A stretch of 64,000 bases of DNA from Chitinophaga silvisoli (lineage in GTDB: Bacteria; Bacteroidota; Bacteroidia; Chitinophagales; Chitinophagaceae). Of this stretch, positions 35,969 to 44,581 are shown in pieces. The stretch is taken from assembly GCF_003412465.1 (NCBI RefSeq), contig NZ_QTJV01000004.1:496001-560000 (forward strand), written 5' to 3'. The position numbers were made by a program, and so were the translations under genes. Numbering within the stretch: position 1 is the stretch's first letter; every line of letters starts with the position of its first letter. The notes beneath the pieces are model-generated. The model did no database searches. It had not been told where the DNA came from and saw only the letters and a list, made by a program, of their open reading frames with translations.

Positions 35969-36423
35969 AGCTTATTTATTTGATTGGTAAATACTGGTGG
36001 TCATTCATATAAGTCAGCTATGAGAAGGGACTCTGCTTTAAGAGTTTAAAAATCCGCGAGGTAAAAACCACACAGAAATACATACGTTATGTTAACTTTT
36101 TTTACCGCAAAATATTCTTCTGTTCAGCATTTATTAGCGATAAACGTCCTACAATTTATTTAGTTGAGAATCGCCACAGGTAATATCTACCGACGCTTAA
36201 AATATCTTATTATATATTTTTTTTATTAAATGTAATATAAATCAGTGTGACGGTAATTTAATTTCTAAAATCCGTTTTTTATATTCTTTTTCTTATTTTA
36301 TGTAAAAATAGGAAATAAAGTAATTAAAATCAGTTTTTAAGTAAAAAAAATCAGCAAATAAGTATTTAAAATAGCATCAGTATTGATTTTCAATTATTTG
36401 GGTATTCTTACCTTCGCTCTACT
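35969..36423. promoter_or_regulatory. Divergent regulatory region with repeated AAATC(A/C)G-type motifs
   Basis: Between the minus-strand regulator and the HTH gene lies a very A/T-rich region. It contains several copies of a short motif: AAATCAGTGTG near 36239, AAATCCGTTTTT near 36269, TAATTAAAATCAGTTTTTAA at 36321-36340 and AAATCAGCAAATAAG near 36349. The second half recurs upstream of the second HTH gene. A -7-like box TACCTTCG (36409-36416) ends seven bases before the ATG, so the transcript is probably almost leaderless. The repeated motifs are likely operators. Confidence 0.5.
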
Positions 36424-36675
36424 ATGGAGCCACTTTATAAATTGAATCGGATAAAGTCCTTACTTGCTGATAAACGGATTAAAAATGAGGTTTTAGCAAA
36501 TTACCTTGGTTACAAGAGTGTTGATATAATTTCTAAGTGGAATTCAAATAAAATTCAACCTCCTGTATCAGTATGCTATCAGATAGCTCTCTTTTTTAAA
36601 CTTAAAGATTGGCGTGATATTTTTGAACCTGAGCCTTTTGAAATTCTTGATTTCAAGGATGATATCGATGAGTGA
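36424..36675 (+). CDS. HTH (XRE-like) regulator, copy 1
   Basis: 83 residues. MEPLYKLNRIKSLLADKRIK then NEVLANYLGYKSVDIISKWN gives a helix-turn-helix of the XRE/Cro type, with KIQPPVSVCYQIALFFKLKD as helices 4-5. This is the short form seen in phage and ICE repressors. The gene and its promoter are duplicated 591 bases downstream with about 90 % identity over the HTH. The differences cluster at residues 18-26 and in the C-terminal 15 residues. Confidence 0.8.
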   Translation: MEPLYKLNRIKSLLADKRIKNEVLANYLGYKSVDIISKWNSNKIQPPVSVCYQIALFFKLKDWRDIFEPEPFEILDFKDDIDE

Positions 36676-36751
36676 GCGGTAATATTAGTTGGTTAATAAT
36701 ACTTTATGGAAGTTTGGCCTATCAGCTTTCCCTATTATTTTATTAATTTAA

Positions 36752-36776
36752 TTGCCACCAGGTAAATACCCGGCGG
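36752..36776 (+). terminator. Possible terminator after HTH copy 1
   Basis: GCCACCAGGTAAATACCCGGCGGC forms an imperfect stem between the two HTH copies. A similar GCCAC-AGGTAA sequence occurs at about 36171, so the hairpin lies at the edge of the duplicated segment and may simply be part of it. Confidence 0.4.
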
Positions 36777-36813
36777 CTTCTCTCAAGCTTATTCTATGAA
36801 AAACCTTCTTTTA

Positions 36814-37014
36814 TTATTAAATGTAATATTAATCAGTTAAACAGCAATTAAATTACTTAAATCTGTTTTTTTATTCTTTTCTCAATTAAAATCAAAAATA
36901 CATAATAAAGTAATTAAAATCCGTTTTTAAGTAATAAAATTCAGTAAATAAGTAATATAGATACTTTTTATGCTGATTTTCAATTATTTGGGTGTGCTTA
37001 TCTTTGCTTTTACT
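36814..37014 (+). promoter_or_regulatory. Duplicated promoter/operator region of HTH copy 2
   Basis: This segment repeats the 36223-36423 region at an offset of exactly 591 bases: TTATTAAATGTAATAT, TAATTAAAATCCGTTTTTAA, AAATTCAGTAAATAAGTA and GATTTTCAATTATTTGGGT. A good Bacteroidota -7 box, TATCTTTG, is at 36999-37006, eight bases before the ATG. In copy 1 the box is TACCTTCG, so copy 2 probably has the stronger promoter. Confidence 0.6.
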
Positions 37015-37266
37015 ATGGAGCCACTTTATAAATTAAATCGAATAAAGTCTTTACTTGCTGATAAAGGTCTTAAAAATGAGGATTTAGCAAAGTATCTTGG
37101 TTACAAGAGTGTTGATATAATTTCTAAGTGGAATTCAAATAAAATTCAACCTCCTGTATCAGTGTGTTATCAGATAGCTCTCTTTTTTAAACTTAAAGAT
37201 TGGCGTGATATCTTTGAACCCGAACCTTACAAGATTTCGATTAATGAAGGTAATGACAAACGTTAA
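37015..37266 (+). CDS. HTH (XRE-like) regulator, copy 2
   Basis: 83 residues from the ATG at 37015; the in-frame start at 36970 lies in the promoter and is rejected. It differs from copy 1 at a few positions in the first 27 residues (KGLKNEDLAKYLG against KRIKNEVLANYLG) and in its last 13 residues (YKISINEGNDKR against FEILDFKDDIDE). The DNA-recognition part (YKSVDIISKWNSNKIQPPVS) is identical, so both probably bind the same operators. Confidence 0.8.
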   Translation: MEPLYKLNRIKSLLADKGLKNEDLAKYLGYKSVDIISKWNSNKIQPPVSVCYQIALFFKLKDWRDIFEPEPYKISINEGNDKR

Positions 37267-37290
37267 ACTTTTGGTGGTAGAACCAATGAA

Positions 37291-37320
37291 AAAGGTATAG
37301 CGCAGTGAACCATACCTTCT
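37291..37320 (+). terminator. Terminator after HTH copy 2
   Basis: AAGGTAT and ATACCTT form a stem 25 bases past the stop codon, preceded by an A run and followed by a T-containing stretch. The stem is short, so strength is moderate. Confidence 0.45.
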
Positions 37321-37471
37321 TGAACTATTTCAAATGCAAGTTTTTTTATTGGAAATAATGGATTAAGGCTCTCCATTATTAGATTCCCATCTAGCATGAA
37401 GTTAGAATCCAGATTGCGAATTATTAATGCACTTGGATCTCTACTATAAATAAAGCAGTAACGGTAGATCC

Positions 37472-37709
37472 ACTAACGAATAACCAATTTCTCCTTTTTC
37501 AGATCATAGCTTTTTAATAAATAGGTGAAATTTTCAATGAATGTAGGCCGGATTGGCATGGGATAAGCTATGCTTTCCCATTGCCCAATAGCTTTTGACA
37601 ATTCTGCAAGATGCTGTTCTTTTTTCTCTCAAAGCTGCAAACTCTTTACTGATAAGCTTTTTAGCTCTACATGTGCCTCACGATAAGCCTTTTTGTTTTC
37701 GATTTTCAT
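37472..37709 (-). pseudogene. HigA-like antitoxin N-terminal remnant
   Basis: From the ATG at 37709 the minus strand reads MKIENKKAYREAHVELK. With one base added it becomes KKLISKEFAALREK. With a second shift it continues KKEQHLAELSKAIGQWESIA YPMPIRPTFIENF to a stop at 37472. The sequence resembles the N-terminal region that precedes the HTH in HigA-type antitoxins (...LLVEAYExxHYPI...). Two compensating frameshifts and an early stop suggest decay. A 20-codon frame (MPKNKDVTLKKPQEYRHKDK, 37711-37773) ends one base upstream. Confidence 0.4.
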
Positions 37710-37773
37710 GTTATTTGTCCTTGTGACGGTATTCCTGCGGTTTTTTCAAGGTTACATCTTTATTTTTTGGCAT

Positions 37774-38196
37774 CGTAAGTCTAAGTCAGCATGTGTGAAC
37801 ACTCCACAGATATATACAAATCCTATCCAGAATACCTGTTCAATAACCACTCCACCATGAAAACACTTTTTCTCGCATAAGGCAAAGGCTTTTAAGCTAT
37901 TATACTAATCAAAATCTTCCTCAGATTATATTACGTTATCATCCTACAAACATATATTCATAAATACCGAAAAACATACATCGCATATATCAATTTATAT
38001 TCATTAGATTTAAAGAGTGCATTATTCAAAAATCTTATTCTCGATTTTTACTTTAAAGCATTGGCATCAATTAATAGGGTTCACTCCTTAAAATACCTTA
38101 TTTACTCCCCAGAAAGAGCTGTTCACTCCATAATTTTGAATTATAATAGGTATAAGTTAATTTTATATCAGTTTGTAACCAATTAAATGACATCTT
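37774..38196. other. About 420 bp A/T-rich region without a gene
   Basis: No coding frame is convincing. The stretch precedes the short Cys-bearing peptide gene at 38197 and must hold its promoter. No clear -7/-33 pair could be picked. No repeats were noted. Confidence 0.4.
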
Positions 38197-38409
38197 ATGA
38201 AAACCCTGATTATGCCTAGCCATAAGAAAATGGCTATTTCAAAAATTATAGTATCTAAATTTTTACTACCATCTAATAATTTAATCGCAAAGAACACAGA
38301 CAAAACCCTTACAAAGTTTGCTTGTAATTCTGCTGGCAGTCCTATTTGTAGATGGGAATATCCTACAAGACAGACAAGATTTTGCAATAACAGATTAAAG
38401 AAAGCGTAA
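38197..38409 (+). CDS. Short Cys-containing peptide, RiPP-precursor-like
   Basis: 70 residues. The N-terminal half (MPSHKKMAISKIIVSKFLLP) resembles the Lys/Ile/Ser-rich leaders (KKxxISKxxISKF) of Bacteroidota peptide natural products. The C-terminal half has three Cys among Ser/Thr (TKFACNSAGSPICRW...RFCNN). The stop is one base before the ATG of the S41 peptidase gene, so they are translationally coupled. No LanB/LanC-type modifying enzyme is near, so a RiPP role is speculative. It could instead be a secreted signal for the downstream two-component system. Confidence 0.45.
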   Translation: MKTLIMPSHKKMAISKIIVSKFLLPSNNLIAKNTDKTLTKFACNSAGSPICRWEYPTRQTRFCNNRLKKA

Positions 38410-38410
38410 A

Positions 38411-39823
38411 ATGAAAAAGATAATAATAACCATTATCTGCATTGTATTACTCTGTAATCTTTTAAAGGCCCAGGATTGTAGCTGCAAGGCGAACCTTGAT
38501 TCATTAATTAAGAGTATTGAGGGAAATTACGTGGGATTTAATACAAAAATGAATAAGATTGGATTTTCTGCTTATGATTCGGCAGTCAAAACTTTAAGAG
38601 ACAAATCAATAGACGCAAAGAATTACGATTGCTATGAAATATTAGTAAGGTATGTAAGTCTCTTTAAAGATCCACATTTACGAGTGCTGATAAATAGGCT
38701 AAGTCCATCAAATGTCAATTATGATTCGCTGCGAATGATATTTGCCAGGCTTCCAAAGAAGAGAATTAACCTCGATTCAATTGTCAAAAAATATTCATTA
38801 GAGAATACAAGTGGGATTGAAGGCATCTGGAGCTTGCCCGAATTCAACTATAAGGTCGCTATTATCAAATCAGATTCAGCAAACAAATACGAAGCTATAA
38901 TTATTAAAGCAGACAATTTTAAATGGCATCCTGGACAAGTCAAAATGATATTATACGGTCAAAATTCGTATAAAATAAAATTCTTTATTGCCGATCATAC
39001 TCCAGTAATAACCAAAGGCAAAGCCCAAAATAATATAATGAATCTAGGCGAATATGGTTTATGGAGAAAAGAGCAGTTTGGAAAAGTTATTAATTCGTCA
39101 ATGGATACGATGATTGAATTTAAAATCCTATCAAATAAAACATCTCTTATAAAAATTAAAAGCTCGGATATAACTCTCAGAGATACGTTGGACCAAGTTA
39201 TAGGCAAGAATTGGAAGAATATAACAAGCAAAGAGAATTTAATTATTGATATAAGAAATAACTCAGGCGGTCACATAATGACATTTGATACCTTGAACCG
39301 GTTATATATAACCAAACCAATACACACAGACGCAGTATTCATTAAGGCATCTCAGGATAATATTAGTCTATACAGTGAAAGCCTTATTAACCCTAATTTT
39401 AACGAGGAAGAAAAAAAGGATTTTAAGGAGTTAATTGACACCTTAAAGAAGCATATAGGAAATGTAACAAAGGTCAGTAATGAGGATTCCATTTATGTCA
39501 ATGGAACAACATATCCAAAGAGAATTTTCATAATTACAAATTCAGGCACAGGAAGTGCCGCGGAATTATTCGTAATGCACGCCAAACAAAGTCAAAAGGT
39601 TACCGTTGTGGGAGAAAGTACGAAAGGCGCATTAGACTTTACTGAAATTGGAAGAAATCGAGATTTGCCTTGTCCATTTTGGCAATACATGTGTCCAATG
39701 GGAATGGGTGAGCACAAATATATTCCTTTGATAGACAATATCGGTATTCAACCGGATCGAAAGATTACTGAAGATATTGATTGGATATCCTGGACTTTAA
39801 AAGCCATAGAGAATGGTATATAA
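38411..39823 (+). CDS. S41 family peptidase, secreted
   Basis: 470 residues with a signal peptide (MKKIIITIICIVLLCNLLKAQ) followed by a CSCK motif. The C-terminal domain has the S41 layout: LIIDIRNNSGGH, then FIITNSGTGSAAELFVMHAK with the catalytic Ser near residue 382, then VVGESTKGALDF. Tail-specific or signal-processing proteases of this type often sit in peptide export/processing clusters. No PDZ domain is visible. Its stop overlaps the next gene by 11 bases. It could process the upstream peptide. Confidence 0.85.
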   Translation: MKKIIITIICIVLLCNLLKAQDCSCKANLDSLIKSIEGNYVGFNTKMNKIGFSAYDSAVKTLRDKSIDAKNYDCYEILVRYVSLFKDPHLRVLINRLSPSNVNYDSLRMIFARLPKKRINLDSIVKKYSLENTSGIEGIWSLPEFNYKVAIIKSDSANKYEAIIIKADNFKWHPGQVKMILYGQNSYKIKFFIADHTPVITKGKAQNNIMNLGEYGLWRKEQFGKVINSSMDTMIEFKILSNKTSLIKIKSSDITLRDTLDQVIGKNWKNITSKENLIIDIRNNSGGHIMTFDTLNRLYITKPIHTDAVFIKASQDNISLYSESLINPNFNEEEKKDFKELIDTLKKHIGNVTKVSNEDSIYVNGTTYPKRIFIITNSGTGSAAELFVMHAKQSQKVTVVGESTKGALDFTEIGRNRDLPCPFWQYMCPMGMGEHKYIPLIDNIGIQPDRKITEDIDWISWTLKAIENGI

Positions 39824-40823
39824 AAATTCTTTAAAGTCTGCTTGCATGCATTTCATTTTGTGGGTACTATATTCATTAATGAACTATGGTATTAATTTAA
39901 TTGCCTACCATGGTGATGCATACATAGGAGATACAGCTGTTAAATACTCCATTGCAGCTTTAATTTTCTATTCATGTTCTTTATTCATATTTCCCAAGTT
40001 CTTTAATTATTCAAGATGGTACTTACTGTTGCCATTCATGTTGATTTTGTTAGTAATATCTTTTATAGGACGAGAATTATGCAGTAACTACTTGTATCCC
40101 CTTTGGATGACTGACAAAAGTCCGTACACACATGGTGAATCATTTATTATGCATTTATGGTGGTATTCACAGTATTCAATATGGGGATGGGTTTATTGGT
40201 ATGCAAAAGAAAACATTAGAAAAAAATGGGAGACTACTAAGTTGGAAAAGGAAATAATTCTTTCGGATTTCAATGCATTAAAGGCACAAGTTGATCCACA
40301 TTTTTTATACAACACATTAAATTATTTTTATTCAAAAGCCCTAGACGTATCAGAACCCTTGGCAGATGCTATTGTGGATTTGAGTGATGTGATGAGATAT
40401 TCAATAGAAAAAAAAGAAGACGAAAATGGCCAGGTCTTACTAATTGATGAGATTTACAATATAGAGAAACTATTATCGCTCTTCAATTATAGATTTAATG
40501 ACTTAGGGCAAGTTATATATTCTAAATCTGGCAACTTAGATAAACTAAGAGTTCCTCCATATATTTTAACGATACCAATTGAAAATGTATTAAAACACGG
40601 TGATACAACGCAAGAAATTATTATAGACATAGACTATGACCAATTAAGTTCATCTTTGCTAATATATATTGCAAATAGCAAAAATGTTAAGGAAGCCTCT
40701 TCTACCGGTATAGGTTTGGAAAACCTAAAAAAAAGATTGCATTATCATTATGGAGATAAGCAGAAACTTACTGTAAATGAGGATGCTCAATTTTTCGAAA
40801 TAACTATTGAAATTATGTATTAA
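39813..40823 (+). CDS. LytTR-type sensor histidine kinase
   Basis: 336 residues. Four membrane helices lie within residues 10-130, followed by the His_kinase domain: DFNALKAQVDPHFLYNTLNY, with the phospho-accepting His163, and a C-terminal ATP-binding part containing NVLKHGDTTQEI and STGIGLENLKKRL. This is the His_kinase/HATPase arrangement of LytS/YehU-like sensors common in Bacteroidota. It overlaps the S41 gene and ends where its response regulator begins, so the three act as one unit. Confidence 0.9.
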   Translation: MVYKNSLKSACMHFILWVLYSLMNYGINLIAYHGDAYIGDTAVKYSIAALIFYSCSLFIFPKFFNYSRWYLLLPFMLILLVISFIGRELCSNYLYPLWMTDKSPYTHGESFIMHLWWYSQYSIWGWVYWYAKENIRKKWETTKLEKEIILSDFNALKAQVDPHFLYNTLNYFYSKALDVSEPLADAIVDLSDVMRYSIEKKEDENGQVLLIDEIYNIEKLLSLFNYRFNDLGQVIYSKSGNLDKLRVPPYILTIPIENVLKHGDTTQEIIIDIDYDQLSSSLLIYIANSKNVKEASSTGIGLENLKKRLHYHYGDKQKLTVNEDAQFFEITIEIMY

Positions 40824-41567
40824 ATGGAAAATAAATTATTATGTTATATATTAGAAGATGAGATGGCAGCAGTAAATATAATCAAAAAGCATATTGAAAA
40901 ACTATCTGACATCTTAGACCTGGTTGGATATACGTCCGATTTCTTAGAAGCAAAATCAATTCTTGACGGTATAAAAATCGATATATTATTTCTGGATATT
41001 AGGTTACCTAAAACTACAGGATTCAAATTTCTAGATCTCTTAAAACAAAAACCGCAAGTAATATTAACAACGGCTCACACAGATTATGCTTCTGAATCTT
41101 ATGAATACAACGTTATAGATTACCTTTTAAAGCCCATTAGCTTTGAAAAATTTGAAAAAGCTGTTTATAAGGCATTAGGGAAACATGGTTATAACAATAA
41201 TAGTATTCAAAAGAATTTATTACCTAGAGCAAAAAAATTCGTATTAATTAAAAGCAGCGAAAACAGTAGAATTTTAAGGGTAAACTTTTCGGATATTTTA
41301 TACCTGGAATCCAAAAATAAATCAACTTTATTTAAAACTATAAACAAAGATATATTGTCAGCTTATGTATTGGGTCAATGGGAAAAAAATTTGCCAGAAA
41401 ATGACTTTTTAAGAATTCATAAGTCTTTTATAATAAACATAAATTTTATTGAGTCTATTGAAAAAGGATGTATTAAACTTTCAAATATAGAAGCCCCTTT
41501 CCCTATTGGTGATCAATATAAATTTAAATTACAAGACCATTTAAATAATAATAGCATTCAACTTTAA
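40824..41567 (+). CDS. LytTR response regulator
   Basis: 247 residues. The receiver domain has EDE at residues 11-13, phospho-accepting Asp58 (IDILFLDIRLPKTTGF) and a Lys in LLKPIS. The C-terminal LytTR DNA-binding domain reads ILYLESKNKSTLFKTINKD followed by FLRIHKSFIININFIESIEK. It is paired with the upstream kinase (start one base after its stop). Its targets are probably the upstream peptide/S41 genes or nearby ICE genes. No autoregulatory site was picked out. Confidence 0.92.
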   Translation: MENKLLCYILEDEMAAVNIIKKHIEKLSDILDLVGYTSDFLEAKSILDGIKIDILFLDIRLPKTTGFKFLDLLKQKPQVILTTAHTDYASESYEYNVIDYLLKPISFEKFEKAVYKALGKHGYNNNSIQKNLLPRAKKFVLIKSSENSRILRVNFSDILYLESKNKSTLFKTINKDILSAYVLGQWEKNLPENDFLRIHKSFIININFIESIEKGCIKLSNIEAPFPIGDQYKFKLQDHLNNNSIQL

Positions 41568-41726
41568 TTCGTTAATAAACAGCATCCTCAATCGACACAA
41601 AAAACATGAAGGCCTTCCTACCTATTATGAGTTCTACTGTAATATTCAATAGAAATTTTGCTTTGGAATAATAAGCAGCGGTTATTAAGCAGAATAATTA
41701 TTGTTAACTGTATTAATAGAAAAACC

Positions 41727-42578
41727 ATGTTAGAAAAAGCTAGATCAATGAGAAATGAACTTCGCAACGAATTCTACGAAAAAATTCCTTTCGAAGAAAA
41801 TGAAATAATTGCAGCAATTCAAAAAGTAAGCTCAGAAACTGCCCATTTAAAATCCGTGATGGCTAACCACAATTTTGATAATGAAAATGAAGAAATAGAA
41901 TTTTACAAAGACATCAAACCAGAATTTGATAGCACAATTATTTTCCTATTTAGATTACTTAGTATAATAATCAATTGTCCAACATCTAAGGATAAACAAA
42001 TTGAATATTATGATATAGAAATCACAAAAATTAAAAAATTCTATTCAAACAACAAGGAATTCCTATTATATAATAAATCTGGTGGTACTCATCTCGATAA
42101 ATTTTACTTCCGAAAAAGAGACGAGTTCGTTTGGGTAAACCCTGACGAAGGTATATTATATGATGACAGATTTCTTACCCCAATGTCATCCAAAATGGCT
42201 TGCTTAAAAGCATGGATTAAGCTTGAACTAAGATTAAAAGAAAAAATTGAAGATTTAACACCAGCTACTCAAAATGGAGCTACAGAAAATAATAAAAACA
42301 ATCCAGTGTTATTAAAATGGACTGGTAAGATAAATGACCTAGTTGAATTGGGTTATTTTATCTACTGCTCACATCATATAAACAATGGAGAGGTAAGCAT
42401 TAACCAAATCTTTGAATGGATACAATCTACCCTACATATGAACGTAGGCAACCAATATAGAACCTGGCAGGCGAACCTGATAAGAAAAAATCCTACCCAA
42501 GGAATAGATAAGATGGTGGATAATTATAAGCAGTACATCGACAATACATTAGCGAATCCCAGGTACTACAATAAATAA
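41727..42578 (+). CDS. rteC: RteC family regulator
   Basis: 283 residues from the ATG at 41727 (MLEKARSMRNELRNEFYEKI); the longer in-frame start at 41658 adds an unlikely segment. The C-terminal LKWTGKINDLVELGYFIYCS with SINQIFEWIQSTLHMNVGNQYRTWQ is the RteC signature. In CTnDOT, RteC binds an inverted repeat and activates the excision operon. Here the 21-bp near-palindromes upstream of tra, mob and the 46511 gene are candidate targets. A strong terminator follows at 42590. Confidence 0.88.
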   Translation: MLEKARSMRNELRNEFYEKIPFEENEIIAAIQKVSSETAHLKSVMANHNFDNENEEIEFYKDIKPEFDSTIIFLFRLLSIIINCPTSKDKQIEYYDIEITKIKKFYSNNKEFLLYNKSGGTHLDKFYFRKRDEFVWVNPDEGILYDDRFLTPMSSKMACLKAWIKLELRLKEKIEDLTPATQNGATENNKNNPVLLKWTGKINDLVELGYFIYCSHHINNGEVSINQIFEWIQSTLHMNVGNQYRTWQANLIRKNPTQGIDKMVDNYKQYIDNTLANPRYYNK

Positions 42579-42589
42579 ATCCACCTAGA

Positions 42590-42624
42590 GAAATGCCTTC
42601 GGCCCAATAGACCGAGGGCATTTC
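42590..42624 (+). terminator. Intrinsic terminator after rteC
   Basis: GAAATGCCTTCGG and CCGAGGGCATTTC make a 13-bp stem with one mismatch, followed by an A/T-rich tail. It starts 11 bases past the rteC stop codon. Confidence 0.8.
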
Positions 42625-42763
42625 AATTAATTAATCAATTTACCATCAAAATTGTTTATGGCTAAAATGTTTAGTTATCTTCACTTCATTGGTGGTATAT
42701 TAATACTGTAATCGAATACATATTTAATTATAATCTGATTATCACATTCATCAAATATCAATT

Positions 42764-42808
42764 CAGATGGCGCGACTCCGGAGCAATGCCATCAAGCGGG
42801 TTTGTGTA
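42764..42808. repeat. Direct repeat with position 28832, possible oriT remnant (copy 2)
   Basis: This matches the sequence upstream of mobA: CAGATGGCGCGACTCCGGAG ... CGGGTTTGTGTA. A further near-palindromic part follows (GGGTTTGTGTAACAAACCC). It lies 140 bases past the rteC terminator. If copy 1 is oriT, this could be a second oriT-like site or the edge of an insertion. Confidence 0.45.
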
Positions 42809-42897
42809 ACAAACCCACAGCTTGCTGTGTGCGGCGAAGCAGGCACACAAGCACCTGATATGACTGTTAATAAAGCATCCATAAACTGATATTAAGG

Positions 42898-43098
42898 CTA
42901 ATCGAAAAGGAATTTCTTACTTTTAAGACTAGGATTGTGATTAGTTCTATCTATAATGATTGTATCGCCCATATAATTATCGCTTCGGCACCCTTCGACA
43001 TCCTCACCATAGAAAAACTTACAAATTTGACTTTCAGGTGTTCCGAATTTATTATTACAATTCAGTTCCTCTCATAAGTATCTTGTTGATTGTAGCAT
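42898..43098 (-). pseudogene. Small Cys-containing gene with an in-frame TGA
   Basis: From the ATG at 43098 the frame reads MLQSTRYL, TGA (43072-43074), then EELNCNNKFGTPESQICKFF YGEDVEGCRSDNYMGDTIII to a stop at 42898. Apart from the TGA it is smooth, with three Cys. It could be a pseudogene, or the true start is lost. No family was recognised. Confidence 0.35.
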
Positions 43099-43180
43099 TT
43101 CTATTTAAATTTAAATATCGTGTTCAAATGTAAAATCCATACTAATGAAATTGAATAATTCTATCCTTATCTTTCTTCAA

Positions 43181-44098
43181 TCAACGCCATTTCTTTCTGG
43201 CACCGGAATTCTTTTCTCGATATTTCAAATCTTTATTAGCTTTTAAGTTAAAGTCTTTCCAATTTTTCAATGTATCATTAGTAAAGGTCAAATTTACGAC
43301 TTGTCTACTTTCATCTATTTCTCCGACTTTAAAAATGCCAATGTATGTGGGCTTAGAAATCATCGAAAGACCCAAAGGAGCAAGTTCCTCACGATGATTA
43401 ATATGAAGATATACTCCGTCATCATGTCCACAATTTCTTTTGATATATAAATAACAGAATAATTTCTCCTCATGAATAACTTCACTATTGGTAACACGAT
43501 AAAAAGATTCCGAACTATTATTTTTGAAATAAAGTTGATTAAAATCCTGGTTCAGCAACTCAATTATTGCATCACAAGAATTATTAAAAAAGTATTTCCT
43601 ACCTGAAGATATTCTACGGCTATCAAAAGTGTTTACTTCTTCACAATACTGAAACTTTGAATTAAAATTAACTTCTTTAGTAATCATTTCAATTAGTAAT
43701 TTCAATCCATTTGACAGCCGAAACTCCCCGTTAATACTAGCAGAAAGAATCAACGAATATTCCTTAGCCCCATAATCGTCAAAGCAACTTAATGAAAAAT
43801 GCAAATGTTTCTCAAACTCTTCTACACCTTTATCAAAAAAGAAAATAATTCTATCAATTCCATCTTGATATTTCTTAAATATTTTGCTTTCACATATGTC
43901 TACCAGTAAGACATCACCATTATAAATAGCACAATGGGAATATTCTTCATGATTCCGCTTGGAAAAGAAAGATCTTTCATTACCAAGTTCTAATAACTTT
44001 GTCATAGCCTCTTTCATTGTTCCAAAATAATATTCTTCGGTATTATAATAATCTGGAAGATCTTTTTCAATAATGAGCATATAATCTAGTTCCCGCAT
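43181..44098 (-). CDS. Hypothetical protein, related to the 45498-46463 gene
   Basis: 305 residues with a repeated motif of the form Y(F/Y)F-x4-A(M/I)xxLL. It appears in YYFGTMKEAMTKLLELG near the N-terminus and in KYFFNNSCDAIIELLNQDFN QLYFK in the middle. The gene at 45498 has the same pattern (YYFPSLKAAIKHALESDFDL MLFRG), so the two are probably distant paralogues. The last part is basic (KYREKNSGARKKWR). No known family was recognised. It lies downstream of a decayed methyltransferase fragment. Confidence 0.65.
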   Translation of the reverse strand: MRELDYMLIIEKDLPDYYNTEEYYFGTMKEAMTKLLELGNERSFFSKRNHEEYSHCAIYNGDVLLVDICESKIFKKYQDGIDRIIFFFDKGVEEFEKHLHFSLSCFDDYGAKEYSLILSASINGEFRLSNGLKLLIEMITKEVNFNSKFQYCEEVNTFDSRRISSGRKYFFNNSCDAIIELLNQDFNQLYFKNNSSESFYRVTNSEVIHEEKLFCYLYIKRNCGHDDGVYLHINHREELAPLGLSMISKPTYIGIFKVGEIDESRQVVNLTFTNDTLKNWKDFNLKANKDLKYREKNSGARKKWR

Positions 44099-44123
44099 AA
44101 ATCCAGCGATTTAATATTACTAT

Positions 44124-44249
44124 TCAAAAGAGATTTAATAAATTTCCATGGCTTAACAAATCTATTGCCTTATAAATCCTATGAATAATTTGTAGCATAA
44201 TCGCATTTCCATAAGCTCTTATTTGGTCATACTGGATTTTAAATATCAT
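44124..44249 (-). pseudogene. C-terminal fragment of a second C5 DNA methyltransferase
   Basis: An ATG-led 41-codon frame reads MIFKIQYDQIRAYGNAIMLQ and then IIHRIYKAIDLLSHG. This matches the end of the intact methyltransferase upstream (KNQIRGYGNSIVPAIAYEIFKAIDF), the family's motif X. The rest of the gene is absent. It is the remnant of a duplicated or previously resident methyltransferase gene. Confidence 0.65.
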
Positions 44250-44311
44250 TCTCAAACTCCAAATCCATACAACACATAAAATAAAAACTGTTGGCGCAAA
44301 AACAATACCTC

Positions 44312-44569
44312 CTAAATTCTCATAGATTTATCGTTGCTATTATCTTTAATTAGTCGCTGTTTCTTAGAAATTTCTTCGGACGTATATGGCTTTAGAACGT
44401 TATTCTTAGACATATCAGTTAAATAAAAGTCACTGTAGGTCTTGCCTTTTTCCTGGCTTTTCATAAGTTGTTTTACATATGCATCAGATTCGGAAATGCT
44501 ACCTACAGGATGAAATATTTCAAATTTTTCTCTTAAAAAATGCGGCTCGACATTGTAATGTAAATACAT
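44312..44569 (-). CDS. Small hypothetical protein downstream of dcm
   Basis: 85 residues (MYLHYNVEPHFLREKFEIFH...), charged, starting 12 bases after the methyltransferase stop, hence probably co-translated. The tail (EEISKKQRLIKDNSNDKSMRI) is likely disordered. No family was recognised. Genes in this position in phage/ICE methyltransferase loci are often small unknowns. Confidence 0.5.
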   Translation of the reverse strand: MYLHYNVEPHFLREKFEIFHPVGSISESDAYVKQLMKSQEKGKTYSDFYLTDMSKNNVLKPYTSEEISKKQRLIKDNSNDKSMRI

Positions 44570-44581
44570 CTTTAACAGTTT

